Below are positions 56,016-64,000 of a stretch of 64,000 nt of DNA, in pieces (the stretch's first letter is position 1; the number at the start of each line of letters is the position of its first letter). The position numbers and the translations under genes are program-made. Origin of the DNA: Candidatus Rifleibacteriota bacterium (GTDB taxonomy: Bacteria > Muiribacteriota > Ozemobacteria > Ozemobacterales > Ozemobacteraceae); assembly GCA_012517355.1 (NCBI GenBank), contig JAAYVD010000086.1, forward strand, positions 1 to 64,000. Direction: 5' to 3'. The notes under the pieces were generated by a model, which made no database searches, had not been told where the DNA came from, and saw nothing but the letters and a program-made list of their open reading frames with translations.

Positions 56016-57028
56016 GACCGGCCTCCCGGCTCCGGCGGCCGCGCCTTCGCCCCGCTGTCGACCCCGGCGCCGGGGACCGGGCGATTCCCGTGGCCGGTCT
56101 CCCCTTCGGTGTCGGTGAGGGCGATGAACGTTTCTTCGAGCGAGGCCTCGTGGGGAATCAGCGCCACCACGGGAACCCCCGCCCCCACCAGCACCCGGTT
56201 CACCTCGGCCGACTGACCGGGCTGCAGGCGGATCTCGAGCCCGCGCGGACCCGACCGGCAGGACAGCACGCCGGGCTGAGCCAGCAGGAGGCCGGCGGCG
56301 CGCTCCTGCTGACCGTCCGCGACCCGGACCTCCCAGGTCTCCTGGCCGCTTTGCAGGATCTCCCCGACGTAGCCCTCGCGCACCGTCTTGCCATGGTCGA
56401 CGATCACCACGTAGTCGCACAGGCGTTGCACCTCGTCGAGCAGGTGCGAAGAGAGGAAAATGGTGCTGCCCTCGGCGGCATGGATCTCACGGAGCAGGTC
56501 GCGCATCTGCACGCGGCCCTGCGGGTCCATGCCGTTGGTGGGCTCGTCGAGGATGAGCAGGCGCGGCCGGTGCAGGATGGCGTAGGCCACGCCCAGCCGC
56601 TGCTTCATGCCGGTGGAATAGGTGCCGAACGACTGCCCGGCGGCCTCGGTCAGCCCCACGCGGCCCAGCACCTCGCCGACCCGCTCCCTGGTCACCGGCC
56701 GGTTCAGCGAACCGAACCACCAGAGGTTGTCGAACCCGCTGAAATGGTCGAGGAAGGAGGGTTTCTCCACCAGGGCACCGGTCCGTTCCAGGACGGGGAC
56801 CCGCCCGCCGGGCATCGGCTCGCCCAGCATTTCCATCTCGCCGGTGTCGGCCGGGGCAAGGCCCAGAAGCAGCCGCAGGGTGGTCGTCTTCCCCGCCCCG
56901 TTGGGCCCCAGGAATCCGGCGACGGCGCCGTCGGGCACCGCGAAGTCGAGACCGGCCAGGGCTTCCTTGCGGCCGAAGGCCTTGCGCAGGCCCCGGACCC
57001 GGATGGCGGTGGACTCAGGACTGGTCAT
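56012..57028 (-). CDS. ABC transporter ATP-binding protein (exporter type)
   Basis: 338 residues. Walker A GPNGAGKTTTLRLLLG near residue 40, signature YSTGMKQRLGVA near 136, Walker B LLILDEPTNGMDPQG near 156 and switch His FLSSHLLDEV near 187. C-terminal extension of 120 residues (VRVADGQQERAAG ... SLEETFIALTDTEG) is the usual regulatory tail of CcmA/NatA-type ATPases; the last 25 are Pro/Gly-rich. Start ATG 57028 overlaps the end of the AI-2E gene by 14 bases, and its stop overlaps the permease start. Confidence 0.93.
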   Translation of the reverse strand: MTSPESTAIRVRGLRKAFGRKEALAGLDFAVPDGAVAGFLGPNGAGKTTTLRLLLGLAPADTGEMEMLGEPMPGGRVPVLERTGALVEKPSFLDHFSGFDNLWWFGSLNRPVTRERVGEVLGRVGLTEAAGQSFGTYSTGMKQRLGVAYAILHRPRLLILDEPTNGMDPQGRVQMRDLLREIHAAEGSTIFLSSHLLDEVQRLCDYVVIVDHGKTVREGYVGEILQSGQETWEVRVADGQQERAAGLLLAQPGVLSCRSGPRGLEIRLQPGQSAEVNRVLVGAGVPVVALIPHEASLEETFIALTDTEGETGHGNRPVPGAGVDSGAKARPPEPGGRS

Positions 57029-58118
57029 AGAGTTCGTGGTACAGCTCCCGGGTCACCACTTTCAGGATGCAGGTCACGGGAACGGCCAGGATCATGCCGG
57101 CGAACCCGAACAGGCTTCCCCCCACCAGCAGGGCCAGCATCACAGCGAGCGGATGAAGGCCCGCCGTCTCGCCGATCACCTTGGGCTGCAGGATGAACCC
57201 GTCGATGGCTTGTACCAGCGAGAGAACCATGGCAACCTTGACCATCATCCAGACGAACGCCTCCGACAGGCCGAACTGCGACAGAGCCACGACGAGGGAC
57301 ATCACCACGGTGGACAGTCCGCCCAGGTAGGGGACCAGGTTGGCCGCCCCGGCCACGGGTCCCAGGAAGATCGCGAAGGAGAGCCCGGCCACCCACAGGC
57401 CGGCGGCCATCATCAGGGCGAAGAGCAGCGCCGCCAGCAACTGTCCGCGCAACAGGCTGCCCAGCTGCACGTCGATGTCGCGGGCGATGCGCTGCCAGGA
57501 ATCGCGGTAGACGGGGGGGACGAGGAGCACCGCCTTGTCGTAGAGGAGGTCCATGTCCATCAGGACGTAGAAGGTGAGCAGCGGGATGAGCACCAGGGCC
57601 ATCACGCTGGAGAAGGCCGAAAGCAGGAAACCGAACGCCCCCTGCACCCCCCCGGCCAGGAGGTTCTTCCCCGTGATGGCCACCTGGGCGGCCAGGGACT
57701 GCAGCCGTTCCTGGCTCAGCCAGGCATTCAGGGAATCCCGCCAGGCGGGGTCGCTGGTCGCCCGGTCGATCAGGCCGGTGACCTGGGCGCGGTACTGCTG
57801 GGTCAACTGGCCCATGTCGACGGCCGACAGGCGGTGCACCAGTTCCTGGCCTTCGTTGACGATGAGCAGGCCGAGGGGGACCACCACCAGGATGCCCATG
57901 ATCCCGCCCGCCACGTAGAGGGCCAGCACCGCCCACGGCCGGGCCAGGCCGCGCCGTTCCAGCCAGCGCACCGGGGGATTGAGGATGTAGCCCACGACCA
58001 GGGAGACGAGGAACGGAGCGATCACCCCGGCCAGGGACCAGACGACCAGCCCGCCCAGGGCGATGCCGGCAAGGATCAGGCCGTTCTTGGCGGCGGGGGA
58101 AAGGTCGCGCAGGAACAT
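57015..58118 (-). CDS. AI-2E family transporter (TqsA/PerM-like)
   Basis: 367 residues, ATG 58118. Eight membrane helices in the AI-2E arrangement: GLILAGIALGGLVVWSLAGVIAPFLVSLVVGYILNPP at the start, WAVLALYVAGGIMGILVVV, a long soluble coil (residues 95-170), then PVAGAANLVPYLGGLSTVVMSLVVA and the last pair VGGSLFGFAGMILAVPVTCI. Some members export autoinducer-2 or have Na/H antiport links; most are uncharacterised. Two bases separate it from the upstream coiled-coil gene stop, and it overlaps the ATPase gene downstream. Confidence 0.93.
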   Translation of the reverse strand: MFLRDLSPAAKNGLILAGIALGGLVVWSLAGVIAPFLVSLVVGYILNPPVRWLERRGLARPWAVLALYVAGGIMGILVVVPLGLLIVNEGQELVHRLSAVDMGQLTQQYRAQVTGLIDRATSDPAWRDSLNAWLSQERLQSLAAQVAITGKNLLAGGVQGAFGFLLSAFSSVMALVLIPLLTFYVLMDMDLLYDKAVLLVPPVYRDSWQRIARDIDVQLGSLLRGQLLAALLFALMMAAGLWVAGLSFAIFLGPVAGAANLVPYLGGLSTVVMSLVVALSQFGLSEAFVWMMVKVAMVLSLVQAIDGFILQPKVIGETAGLHPLAVMLALLVGGSLFGFAGMILAVPVTCILKVVTRELYHELYDQS

Positions 58119-58120
58119 GC

Positions 58121-59239
58121 CTACAGGACCTTCCGCATGTGGAGGCGGCCCCCGTAGATGTTCATGATCAGCTCGACCTCGCCCTTCCCCATGTGGAGGA
58201 CGCGGGCGATCTGGGGAATCGACACCCCCTGGCCCGCCAGCTTCAGCACGTCGTGGAAGGGGGTTCCGGGTTCGGGAAGAGGCAACCCGGTCTCGGGGCA
58301 GGGGGCCGGCCCGGGGGCCACGCCGGTGGTCCGGGGAGGTTGTCCGGGGGCGGTTGGCCCTCCGACTTCGGCTTCGGCTTCCGCCGCCAGCGCTTCGGGC
58401 CCGGGCCCAGGCCCAGGCCCGGTGTGGGGTTGGGCTTGGGCGGCCTGGACGACGGTGACCTGGGGTTGGACGGGCAGGCCGGCCTGGAAGGCCGTCCCGG
58501 GGGCGGACCACCCGGGAACGAACCCGTCGGCGCCAAAGACCTCGGCCGAACCCGGTTCCAGTACCTCGCCCGCCATCAGCCCACGGGTCCCTTCACGCCG
58601 CACGCTCCCCCGGGCCACACCGGGAACCGGCTCCTCGCGCTGTTTGAAAGGGATGACGTTTTCGGAGCCCGGGGTGGCTCCGGGGGACGCGGCCCCCGGG
58701 AAACGTGCCCCAGGAGAGGCGACAGGCGGAGCAGTCATCGCGCCGCCGCCCGTGGCGAGGATCCGCAGAGGCTCGACCAGGCCCCCGAGCAGACTTTGAC
58801 GGTCGGCATGTTCCAGGGTCTCGAGCCGGCGCTCGAGCAGGCGGATCTTGGCATGGACCTCTTCCAGCAGTTCCTGGATCTCGAGGCGGATCTTCTTCTC
58901 GTGCAGATTGGCGGGGGGGCTGGTCAACTGCGTGCTCAGCCGGTTCTGGAGGTCCCGGCGGGCGTTCTCGATCTCCTGCAGAAGATCATTGGCATACAGG
59001 CATTTCTTGTCGGCGGCGTGGAGCATGTCCCGGAGTTCCTCGGTCTTCGTCTCCAGCACCTTGAGGTTGTGGCCCGAGACCAGCTCCATCTGTTCGAGCA
59101 GATGGTTGAAGGAGGTCTCGAGGGCCTTCATCTCCTCGTGCATCTTCGAAAGGCCCCGCGCGCCGATCTTCCTGCCGAGGAGGAAGCAGACGAGAAGCAG
59201 GACTCCCAGACAGAACCCGACCTGCACCACCGTCCACAT
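58121..59239 (-). CDS. Membrane-anchored coiled-coil protein with C-terminal HTH (DUF6115/DUF2802-like)
   Basis: 372 residues. One helix at the N-terminus (QVGFCLGVLLLVCFLLGRKI, about 6-25), then a long coiled coil to residue 150 (MHEEMKALETSFNHLLEQME; EIRLLERRLETLEH), a 160-residue Gly/Pro/Ala linker, and a C-terminal helix-turn-helix: FHDVLKLAGQGVSIPQIARVLHMGKGEVELIMNIY, which is the DUF2802/DUF6115 pattern seen in proteins such as SwrB-like YlxL. GGAGG lies eight or nine bases before ATG 59239, and a TATAAT promoter is just upstream. It heads the five-gene operon. It could link the envelope to transcription, by analogy only. Confidence 0.78.
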   Translation of the reverse strand: MWTVVQVGFCLGVLLLVCFLLGRKIGARGLSKMHEEMKALETSFNHLLEQMELVSGHNLKVLETKTEELRDMLHAADKKCLYANDLLQEIENARRDLQNRLSTQLTSPPANLHEKKIRLEIQELLEEVHAKIRLLERRLETLEHADRQSLLGGLVEPLRILATGGGAMTAPPVASPGARFPGAASPGATPGSENVIPFKQREEPVPGVARGSVRREGTRGLMAGEVLEPGSAEVFGADGFVPGWSAPGTAFQAGLPVQPQVTVVQAAQAQPHTGPGPGPGPEALAAEAEAEVGGPTAPGQPPRTTGVAPGPAPCPETGLPLPEPGTPFHDVLKLAGQGVSIPQIARVLHMGKGEVELIMNIYGGRLHMRKVL

Positions 59240-59268
59240 ACCGGATCGACCCCCTCCGAAATCGCCCC

Positions 59269-59298
59269 ATTATATCCACCCCGGGCCCGCCGGGACAA
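59269..59298 (-). promoter_or_regulatory. Promoter of the five-gene minus-strand operon
   Basis: On the minus strand TTGTCC (59293-59298), 18-base spacer, TATAAT (59269-59274). Short leader with GGAGG. Confidence 0.65.
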
Positions 59299-59390
59299 GG
59301 GACTTTTTCCCTGGCCTGACACTTTTTTCCCATCTGTCCAGATTGCGGGAACCCGGCCTGCCAGCCGACTTCTCCTGGCCAGACGAATGG

Positions 59391-59476
59391 GCCGTACCGC
59401 CAGGTGGCCGGAAGGGTTCCCTCTTGGCCGCCACGGACAGCCACGCGCAACGCCACCTCCGCCCAGTGCCAGGGGG
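59391..59476 (-). repeat. 85-bp palindromic repeat, unit 1 of a pair
   Basis: GTACCGCCAGGTGGCCGG, AAGGGTTCCCTCTTGGCCG, CCACGGACAGCCACGCGCAA. Minus orientation. Confidence 0.65.
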
Positions 59477-59507
59477 CCGCCCCTGCTGGTCCGCCAGCAG
59501 TCCAAGG

Positions 59508-59590
59508 CAGGCCGACACGTGATCGGCTGGGCTCCCACCTGCCGCCCCGACGGCGGGGCGAACCGCCAGGTTCGCCCCCCGCGCGGCGGC
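59508..59590 (-). repeat. 85-bp palindromic repeat, unit 2 of a pair
   Basis: GCAGGCCGACACGTGATCGG, CTCCCACCTGCCGCC and CGACGGCGGGGCGAACCG. Minus orientation, more diverged. Confidence 0.6.
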
Positions 59591-59601
59591 CAGCCCCGGA
59601 T

Positions 59602-59630
59602 TTGCCCTTCCTCCGGGCCCATGCTAGGAT
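59602..59630 (+). promoter_or_regulatory. Promoter for leaderless flippase-like gene
   Basis: TTGCCC (59602-59607), 17-base spacer, TAGGAT (59625-59630), seven bases to ATG 59638. Confidence 0.6.
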
Positions 59631-59637
59631 GCCGCTC

Positions 59638-60624
59638 ATGCTTCGGTCCAAGCGATTCTGGGGGCTCCTGGTCAGCGTCGTCTTTCTCTGGCTGGCCCTC
59701 CGCAAGGTCGAATGGGAGAAGCTCCCCCCCATCCTCGCCACCATCGACCCCTGGTTCGTCGCCGCCATGGTGGTCAGCACCCTGACCGAGATGATGTGGC
59801 GGGGCTGGCGGTGGCAGCTCATCCTGGCCGGCCGCGGCATCCCCTTCGGCATGGCCTGCAGCGGCCTGATCCTCGGCTACTTCTTCAACAACGTGCTTCC
59901 AGCGCGGGCCGGGGAATTCATCCGGGCGGGGTATCTCGGCCGCAAGGGTCTGGTCCGATCTTCCGAGGCGTTCGGCTCGGTCGTCCTCGAGCGCTTCGTG
60001 GACGGCATCGTCGTCATCACCCTTGTCCTGACGGCCATCCACCTGTACCCGGTCAGCCCGGCCATCCGCCAGGCCGGGTTCACGGCCATGACGTTCTACG
60101 GCATCGTCCTGGTCGGGATCCTCCTCCTCCAGTTCCGGCGGGAATGGTTCACCCGGCTGACCGGGTTCTTCCTGGGCTTCCTTCCCGAACGGTTCCGGGA
60201 ACGGATCCTGTCCGCCCAGGAGGCCTTCATCCGGGGCCTGGACCTGGTCCGCCAGCCCGTGCGCTTCCTCGAGGTAGTCGCCCTCTCCTTCGCCGCCTGG
60301 AGCAACTCGCTCCTCACCTACTACCTGTCCTTCCGCGTCTTCCACCTGCCTTTCGGCCTCGATGCCGCCGTCCTCCTCATCGCCGTCCTCTCCCTCGGTG
60401 CCATGATCCCGTCCAGTCCGGGCATGATCGGAATCTTCGAATGGTGCTGCATGGTGGTCCTCGCCGGCATGCTGGGATCCTCCCGCGAACTGGCCGCCTC
60501 CTACGGGTTGTTCACCCACTTCCTCACCTACCTGGTCGTCCTGATCCTCGGGATGATCATCCTGACCCGGGAAAACCTGTCCATGCGCGAACTCCAGGAG
60601 CAGTCAGCCGCCGACGCCCCCTGA
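59638..60624 (+). CDS. Lysylphosphatidylglycerol synthase TM-region/UPF0104-like membrane protein
   Basis: 328 residues, about eight helices. The family marker FFNNVLPARAGEFIRAGYLGRKG near residue 80 and SSEAFGSVVLERFVDGIVVITLVL near 103 match the flippase-like domain shared by MprF N-termini and UPF0104 (AglD/YbhN) proteins, which move lipids or stand beside glycosyltransferases. It has no soluble synthase domain. ATG 59638 is chosen over ATG 59629 because the -10 box ends seven bases before it; a leaderless start is predicted. It is followed after 79 bases by a LysM gene with its own ribosome site. Confidence 0.88.
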   Translation: MLRSKRFWGLLVSVVFLWLALRKVEWEKLPPILATIDPWFVAAMVVSTLTEMMWRGWRWQLILAGRGIPFGMACSGLILGYFFNNVLPARAGEFIRAGYLGRKGLVRSSEAFGSVVLERFVDGIVVITLVLTAIHLYPVSPAIRQAGFTAMTFYGIVLVGILLLQFRREWFTRLTGFFLGFLPERFRERILSAQEAFIRGLDLVRQPVRFLEVVALSFAAWSNSLLTYYLSFRVFHLPFGLDAAVLLIAVLSLGAMIPSSPGMIGIFEWCCMVVLAGMLGSSRELAASYGLFTHFLTYLVVLILGMIILTRENLSMRELQEQSAADAP

Positions 60625-60703
60625 CGGGAAATTCCGGCCCCCCTCCTCAACTCGGTCCCTCCGCGTGCCGATACACAGGAAGAGACCATCAGGAGGTCGG
60701 CCT

Positions 60704-61234
60704 ATGATCGCCCCGCATCCCCATTCTCGGCCTGCCCCGCAGCGCGGCCTGTTCCTGTTCTTCGTGGTGGGATTGTTCCTGCTGCAGATCGCCTTCGCCT
60801 GCACCATCCACGGCGACATCGGCCCGCAATACCCCCATCCAACGGGTCTGGAGCGCACCGCCCCCGAAGCCCTGATCGGGCACATCGACAGCCTCCTGAC
60901 CCCCACGCCCCGGGCCGTCCCCAAGCCCCGGCCGGATGCCGCCCCCGCCGCGGCCAGCCGCCGCCTCCTCGAACCGGCCGCCAGCGCCATGGCAGGGGTC
61001 CAGCCCCCCTCCCCGATGAAGGGCCCGCTGGCCCCCGAGACCGGCTCCCGCTACGCCGAATACACCATCGAGAAGGGCGACACCTTGGATTCCATCTCCC
61101 GGAAACTCTACGGCAACACCCGGATGGTCGTTCACCTCGTCCGGTTGAACCGCATCCGCGATGACAAGAACCTCCGGCGCGGCGACCGCCTGTTGCTCCC
61201 GCGCTCCGGTCTGCTCACCGCCGCCGCCCGGTAA
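60704..61234 (+). CDS. LysM-domain envelope protein
   Basis: 176 residues. ATG 60704 with AGGAGGT six bases upstream. N-terminal helix (RGLFLFFVVGLFLLQIAFAC, residues 17-36) is followed by Cys, so a lipoprotein-like FAC is possible but not typical. A Pro/Ala linker of 75 residues leads to one LysM domain near 118-168 (YTIEKGDTLDSISRKLYGNTRMVVHLVRLNRIRDDKNLRRGDRLLLP), which binds peptidoglycan. The next gene is a penicillin-binding transpeptidase, 44 bases away, so cell-wall work is likely. Confidence 0.87.
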   Translation: MIAPHPHSRPAPQRGLFLFFVVGLFLLQIAFACTIHGDIGPQYPHPTGLERTAPEALIGHIDSLLTPTPRAVPKPRPDAAPAAASRRLLEPAASAMAGVQPPSPMKGPLAPETGSRYAEYTIEKGDTLDSISRKLYGNTRMVVHLVRLNRIRDDKNLRRGDRLLLPRSGLLTAAAR

Positions 61235-61278
61235 CCCCGGCCGATCCGGAACGACCAGAGCCAACCGCCGCACCATTC

Positions 61279-63033
61279 ATGATCTCTACCTCCCTCCGCT
61301 CCCTCAACATCTACTGCATCATCGGCTACCTCGCCTTCATGGGGCTGGCCATCGATTCCTCGATGGTGGACGCCCTGGTGTTCTACGTCACCGACCAGAA
61401 CGGCCAGGCGGTCTTCTCCACCGGCCTCGTCCAGTCCAACCCGTTGCCGGGCGGCCCGACGGGATCCTCACCCCTGGTGGCCCTCCAGTTCCGCAGCCAG
61501 CCCGCCGCCACCCCCGGCCCGGAGAGCGCCCCCCCCACCCCGCCCATGCCCGCCGCCGGCGCGGCGGCGCCCCCGCCCCAGGCCGCTCCCGAAGACGAGC
61601 GCACCGAAGAGATCGCCCTGATCGAACACCAGGGGACGACCGACTCCTTCTCGGCGCCCGCCCCCGACCCGCAGGCCCGCGACGAGGCCGATGCCGAAGA
61701 CACCGAAGGCGAAGGCGAGGGAACCCTCCCCCTCGCCCCCGCGACCCAGGCCACCAACCCCGGCCGGCCGGCCGACGATCCCCAGCGACACCCCGCGGCC
61801 CTGGCCCCCCGCCTGTCGCCCCCCGCCCAGCCAGGAAACGTGGCTCCCACCGCCGCCCCCGCCCCGGTCACCCTTCCCCTGACCCCAGCCACCTCTCCAC
61901 GCCTGTCGGCGGCGACGGTCTCGGCGGTGGAGTCCGGCGAGAACCCCTCCATCCTGACCCTCCTCAAAACCCTCCCCGAGCGGCCCTGGACCTACAACCC
62001 GATGCTCGACCGCTACGTCGTCCGCTACGACGCCGAGACCACCATCGTGCTGACCCTGCGCCCCTCGCTCCAGACCCAGGTCGAGAAACTCTTCGCCGCC
62101 AACTCCTGCAAACTGGGAGCCGCCATCATCCAGGACCCCACCACCGGGGCCGTGCTGGCCATGACCTCCTTCGACGGGTGGCGGCCCCTGTCCCCCACTT
62201 CCCCCGAGTTCCGCACGAACAACTGGGCCCTGCAGCCGACCTTCCCCATCGCCTCGATCTTCAAGATCATCACAGCTGCCGCCGGCCTCGAGAAGCGCAA
62301 GGTCACCCCGGCCAGCTCGATCAAGCTCGGCCGCAAGTGGAGCATGACCCTGTGGGAGGCCTTCGCCAAGTCGCACAACGGGGTCTTCGGCATCGTCGGC
62401 CGGTCGGTCGGCAGCCAGGTGCTGCAGGCCTACGCGAACGCTTTCGGCTTCAACAAGCCCTTCTACTTCGACCTGCCCGTCGGGGTCTCCCAGGCCGAGC
62501 TGCCCGCCAATGCGGTCAAACTGGGGGAAGCCGCGGCCGGCCTCAACCGGAACTTCGAGATCAGCCCCATCCACGTGGCCTCGATCATCTCCACCGTCCT
62601 CAACCGCGGCCGCCAGATGAAACCCTACCTGGTCGACTACGTCCTGCGCGGCAACCGCGTCATCTTCCGGCGCAAGCCGTTCCCCATCGCCCAGCCGATG
62701 TCGGCCGGAGCGGCCCAGCAGATCTACGAGATGATGAAGACGACCACCACCCACGGGACCGGCAAGCGTGGCTTCAGCAAGTTCCCCGACTGCCCCGACC
62801 TCGCCCGGTTGTGCGGGGGCAAGACCGGCACCCTGACCGGGGCCAATCCGCACCTGCTGTTCACCTGGTTCGGCGGGTTCACCCGCACCGCCGGCCGCGA
62901 CCTCAGCATCGTCTTCCTGGTCGGCCAGCCGGGCATGTCCCGGATGCGGGCGTCCACCCTGGCCGGCCGCCTCGCCCACGAACTGTATGCCGGCCGCGCC
63001 ACGGCCGCCACCCCCCGCCTGGCCACCCGCTGA
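61279..63033 (+). CDS. Penicillin-binding protein transpeptidase domain protein
   Basis: 584 residues. One helix (YCIIGYLAFMGLAIDSSMV, 12-30), then a 190-residue Pro/Ala/Glu linker and a DD-transpeptidase domain from about residue 235. Active-site motifs: SIFK near residue 326 (SxxK), KSHN near 366 (SxN) and GGKTGTL near 514 (KTG). No transglycosylase or PASTA domain is present, so it is a monofunctional transpeptidase of unusual, compact shape; class D-like QPTFPIASIFKIITA is the penicillin-binding start. Together with the LysM gene before it, it forms a small cell-wall unit. It ends 11 bases before a palindromic repeat. Confidence 0.9.
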   Translation: MISTSLRSLNIYCIIGYLAFMGLAIDSSMVDALVFYVTDQNGQAVFSTGLVQSNPLPGGPTGSSPLVALQFRSQPAATPGPESAPPTPPMPAAGAAAPPPQAAPEDERTEEIALIEHQGTTDSFSAPAPDPQARDEADAEDTEGEGEGTLPLAPATQATNPGRPADDPQRHPAALAPRLSPPAQPGNVAPTAAPAPVTLPLTPATSPRLSAATVSAVESGENPSILTLLKTLPERPWTYNPMLDRYVVRYDAETTIVLTLRPSLQTQVEKLFAANSCKLGAAIIQDPTTGAVLAMTSFDGWRPLSPTSPEFRTNNWALQPTFPIASIFKIITAAAGLEKRKVTPASSIKLGRKWSMTLWEAFAKSHNGVFGIVGRSVGSQVLQAYANAFGFNKPFYFDLPVGVSQAELPANAVKLGEAAAGLNRNFEISPIHVASIISTVLNRGRQMKPYLVDYVLRGNRVIFRRKPFPIAQPMSAGAAQQIYEMMKTTTTHGTGKRGFSKFPDCPDLARLCGGKTGTLTGANPHLLFTWFGGFTRTAGRDLSIVFLVGQPGMSRMRASTLAGRLAHELYAGRATAATPRLATR

Positions 63034-63044
63034 GGAGGGCCACC

Positions 63045-63129
63045 CCGACCGACACGACGTCGGCCATACCCCTTTGCCGGCACGAATGGCGCCGCGCAAC
63101 GTGAGTTTCGCGCCTCGCCAAGGGGCCGA
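63045..63129 (-). repeat. 85-bp palindromic repeat, intergenic
   Basis: CCGACCGACACGACGTCGGC, CCCCTTTGCCGGCACGAATG, GCGCCGCGCAACGTGAGTTT, CGCGCCTCGCCAAGGGG. Good copy in minus orientation. Confidence 0.8.
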
Positions 63130-63326
63130 CCCCACCCGGGCACGTTTTTCGACACTCCAGCATTACGACGGACGCATCAATCGCCTTTCTTCATCCACCC
63201 ATCGATGCTGATTGCGCAGACCGTGCTGGCGACTCCCTTCGCCATTTCCCCCCCCTTTCTCCCTTGCCCCGGCCGCCCTCGAGGTTTCTGTCGAAAAGCG
63301 AAAGTCTCCGCTTTTCCTCCCTGCGC

Positions 63327-63360
63327 CAAAACGCCCCCCGGTTCATGAACCGGGGGGCGT
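63327..63360 (-). terminator. Intrinsic terminator of the clpC-type gene
   Basis: Perfect stem ACGCCCCCCGGTTC/GAACCGGGGGGCGT around AT, followed on the minus strand by TTT. It lies 14 bases after the minus-strand stop. Confidence 0.82.
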
Positions 63361-63373
63361 CTTTCGGCGCGGG

Positions 63374-64000
63374 TTACTTTTTGGCTTCGGCGGGAGGGGG
63401 CTCGCCGGGAGTGGGCGCGGGGGCGGGTGGGGGCACTTCGAACCGCCCGGTCACCTTGAACTCGGCCGTCTCCTCGCCGTTGATCTTCCCTTTGCTGGCC
63501 GTGATGATGTCGCCCTGTTTGAAGATCTCGCCCTTCAGGATCATCTCGGCCAGGGAATTCTCGATGTGGCGATGGATGGTGCGCCGGAGGGGACGGGCGC
63601 CGTATTTCAGGTCGGTTCCCTGTTCGACGAGGAAGGACTTGAGTTCGGTGGTGAAATCGATGCGCATGCTCAGGTTCTTCACCCGTTCGGAGACCTCGTT
63701 GAGCAGGATCTCGAGGATCTTCAGGTTGTCGTCCTTGGTCAGGGCGCGGAACACGATGATGTCGTCGATGCGATTGAGGAATTCGGGAGGGAACTTCTTC
63801 TCGAGGCTCTTGCGGGTGATCTTGGCCTTCTCGGCATGCGACAGGTCGTCGATCTTGCCGGTGGTCTCCTTGTCGGCCGGTTTGTCCGCGACGCGGAACC
63901 CGGGCTTGCTCTCCTCGGCGGTGATGTCGGACACCCCGATGTTGGTGGTCATGATGATGACCGCCTCGCGGAAGGAGACCGTCTCGCCCTTGCTGTCGGT
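63374..64000 (-). CDS. clpC: ClpC-type AAA+ unfoldase, 3' end only
   Basis: About 208 C-terminal residues; the gene runs out of the window on the right. TDSKGETVSFREAVIIMTTNIG is the end of the second AAA+ module, RKSLEKKFPPEFLNRIDDIIVFRAL the sensor-2/arginine region, and TDLKYGARPLRRTIHRHIENSLAEMILKGE the C-terminal D2-small domain. This order suits ClpC (partner of ClpP) better than ClpB. The tail of about 25 Pro/Ala residues is not usual for ClpC. A hairpin terminator follows. Confidence 0.9.
   Translation of the reverse strand, partial: TDSKGETVSFREAVIIMTTNIGVSDITAEESKPGFRVADKPADKETTGKIDDLSHAEKAKITRKSLEKKFPPEFLNRIDDIIVFRALTKDDNLKILEILLNEVSERVKNLSMRIDFTTELKSFLVEQGTDLKYGARPLRRTIHRHIENSLAEMILKGEIFKQGDIITASKGKINGEETAEFKVTGRFEVPPPAPAPTPGEPPPAEAKK

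Overview
The window is GC-rich chromosomal DNA from a bacterium with an outer membrane: it encodes secretin pieces, lipobox lipoproteins, periplasmic proteins and several prepilin-like proteins. The mix (type IV pilin and pseudopilin operons, paired clostripain-like peptidases, YfhO and DUF2339 membrane giants, DUF4143 ATPases) would fit an uncultivated lineage such as Candidatus Riflebacteria, but that is a low-confidence guess. I see no rRNA, tRNA or CRISPR array.

Layout. 1-5.7 kb: a secretin split over two genes, a lipoprotein, and a large lipoprotein gene cut by an IS4-family insertion sequence with a 10-bp target duplication. 5.9-9.9 kb: accessory island with two DUF4143 ATPases, a collapsed third copy, a RHH/RelE toxin-antitoxin pair and a 119-bp MITE-like element. 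9.9-18.9 kb (minus strand): an ABC permease with a TPR protein, a type IV pilin with a lipoprotein, an ABC ATPase and a four-gene pseudopilin operon whose largest member carries three discoidin-like domains; a plus-strand, AT-richer VapBC-type pair sits in the middle. 19-28 kb: secreted thiol peroxidase, STAS protein, TPR exported protein, an HExxH protein, an ABC-2/CPBP protease fusion and two small exported proteins. 28-38 kb: radical SAM plus YfhO pair, an M48 protease and a DUF2339 giant. 38.7-46 kb: RimI-like acetyltransferase, thiamine pyrophosphokinase, Ig-like exported protein and two clostripain-family peptidases. 46.8-53.8 kb: two tandem membrane PP2C/SpoIIE phosphatase receptors and a double-HTH regulator. 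54-59.2 kb (minus): a tightly overlapping five-gene operon ending in mnmA. 59.6-64 kb: a flippase-like membrane protein, a LysM protein, a penicillin-binding transpeptidase and the 3' end of a ClpC-type gene.

Two genome-wide habits stand out. First, a family of about 85-bp palindromic repeats (at least 12 recognisable units, often in tandem pairs) lies between genes and, in three cases (thiamine pyrophosphokinase, a PilX/GspK-like pseudopilin, a TPR exported protein), inside the 5' coding region in frame, so that it is apparently translated; this resembles the Rickettsia palindromic elements in behaviour. Second, several genes have a sigma70-type -10 box six or seven bases before the start codon and no ribosome-binding site, which predicts leaderless mRNAs.

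How genes may work together (inference): the secretin halves, pilin and pseudopilins may belong to one or more envelope-spanning pilus or secretion machines; the PP2C phosphatases and the STAS protein are the kinds of parts used in partner-switching regulation; the ABC ATPase/permease sets appear twice, each embedded with unrelated partners.
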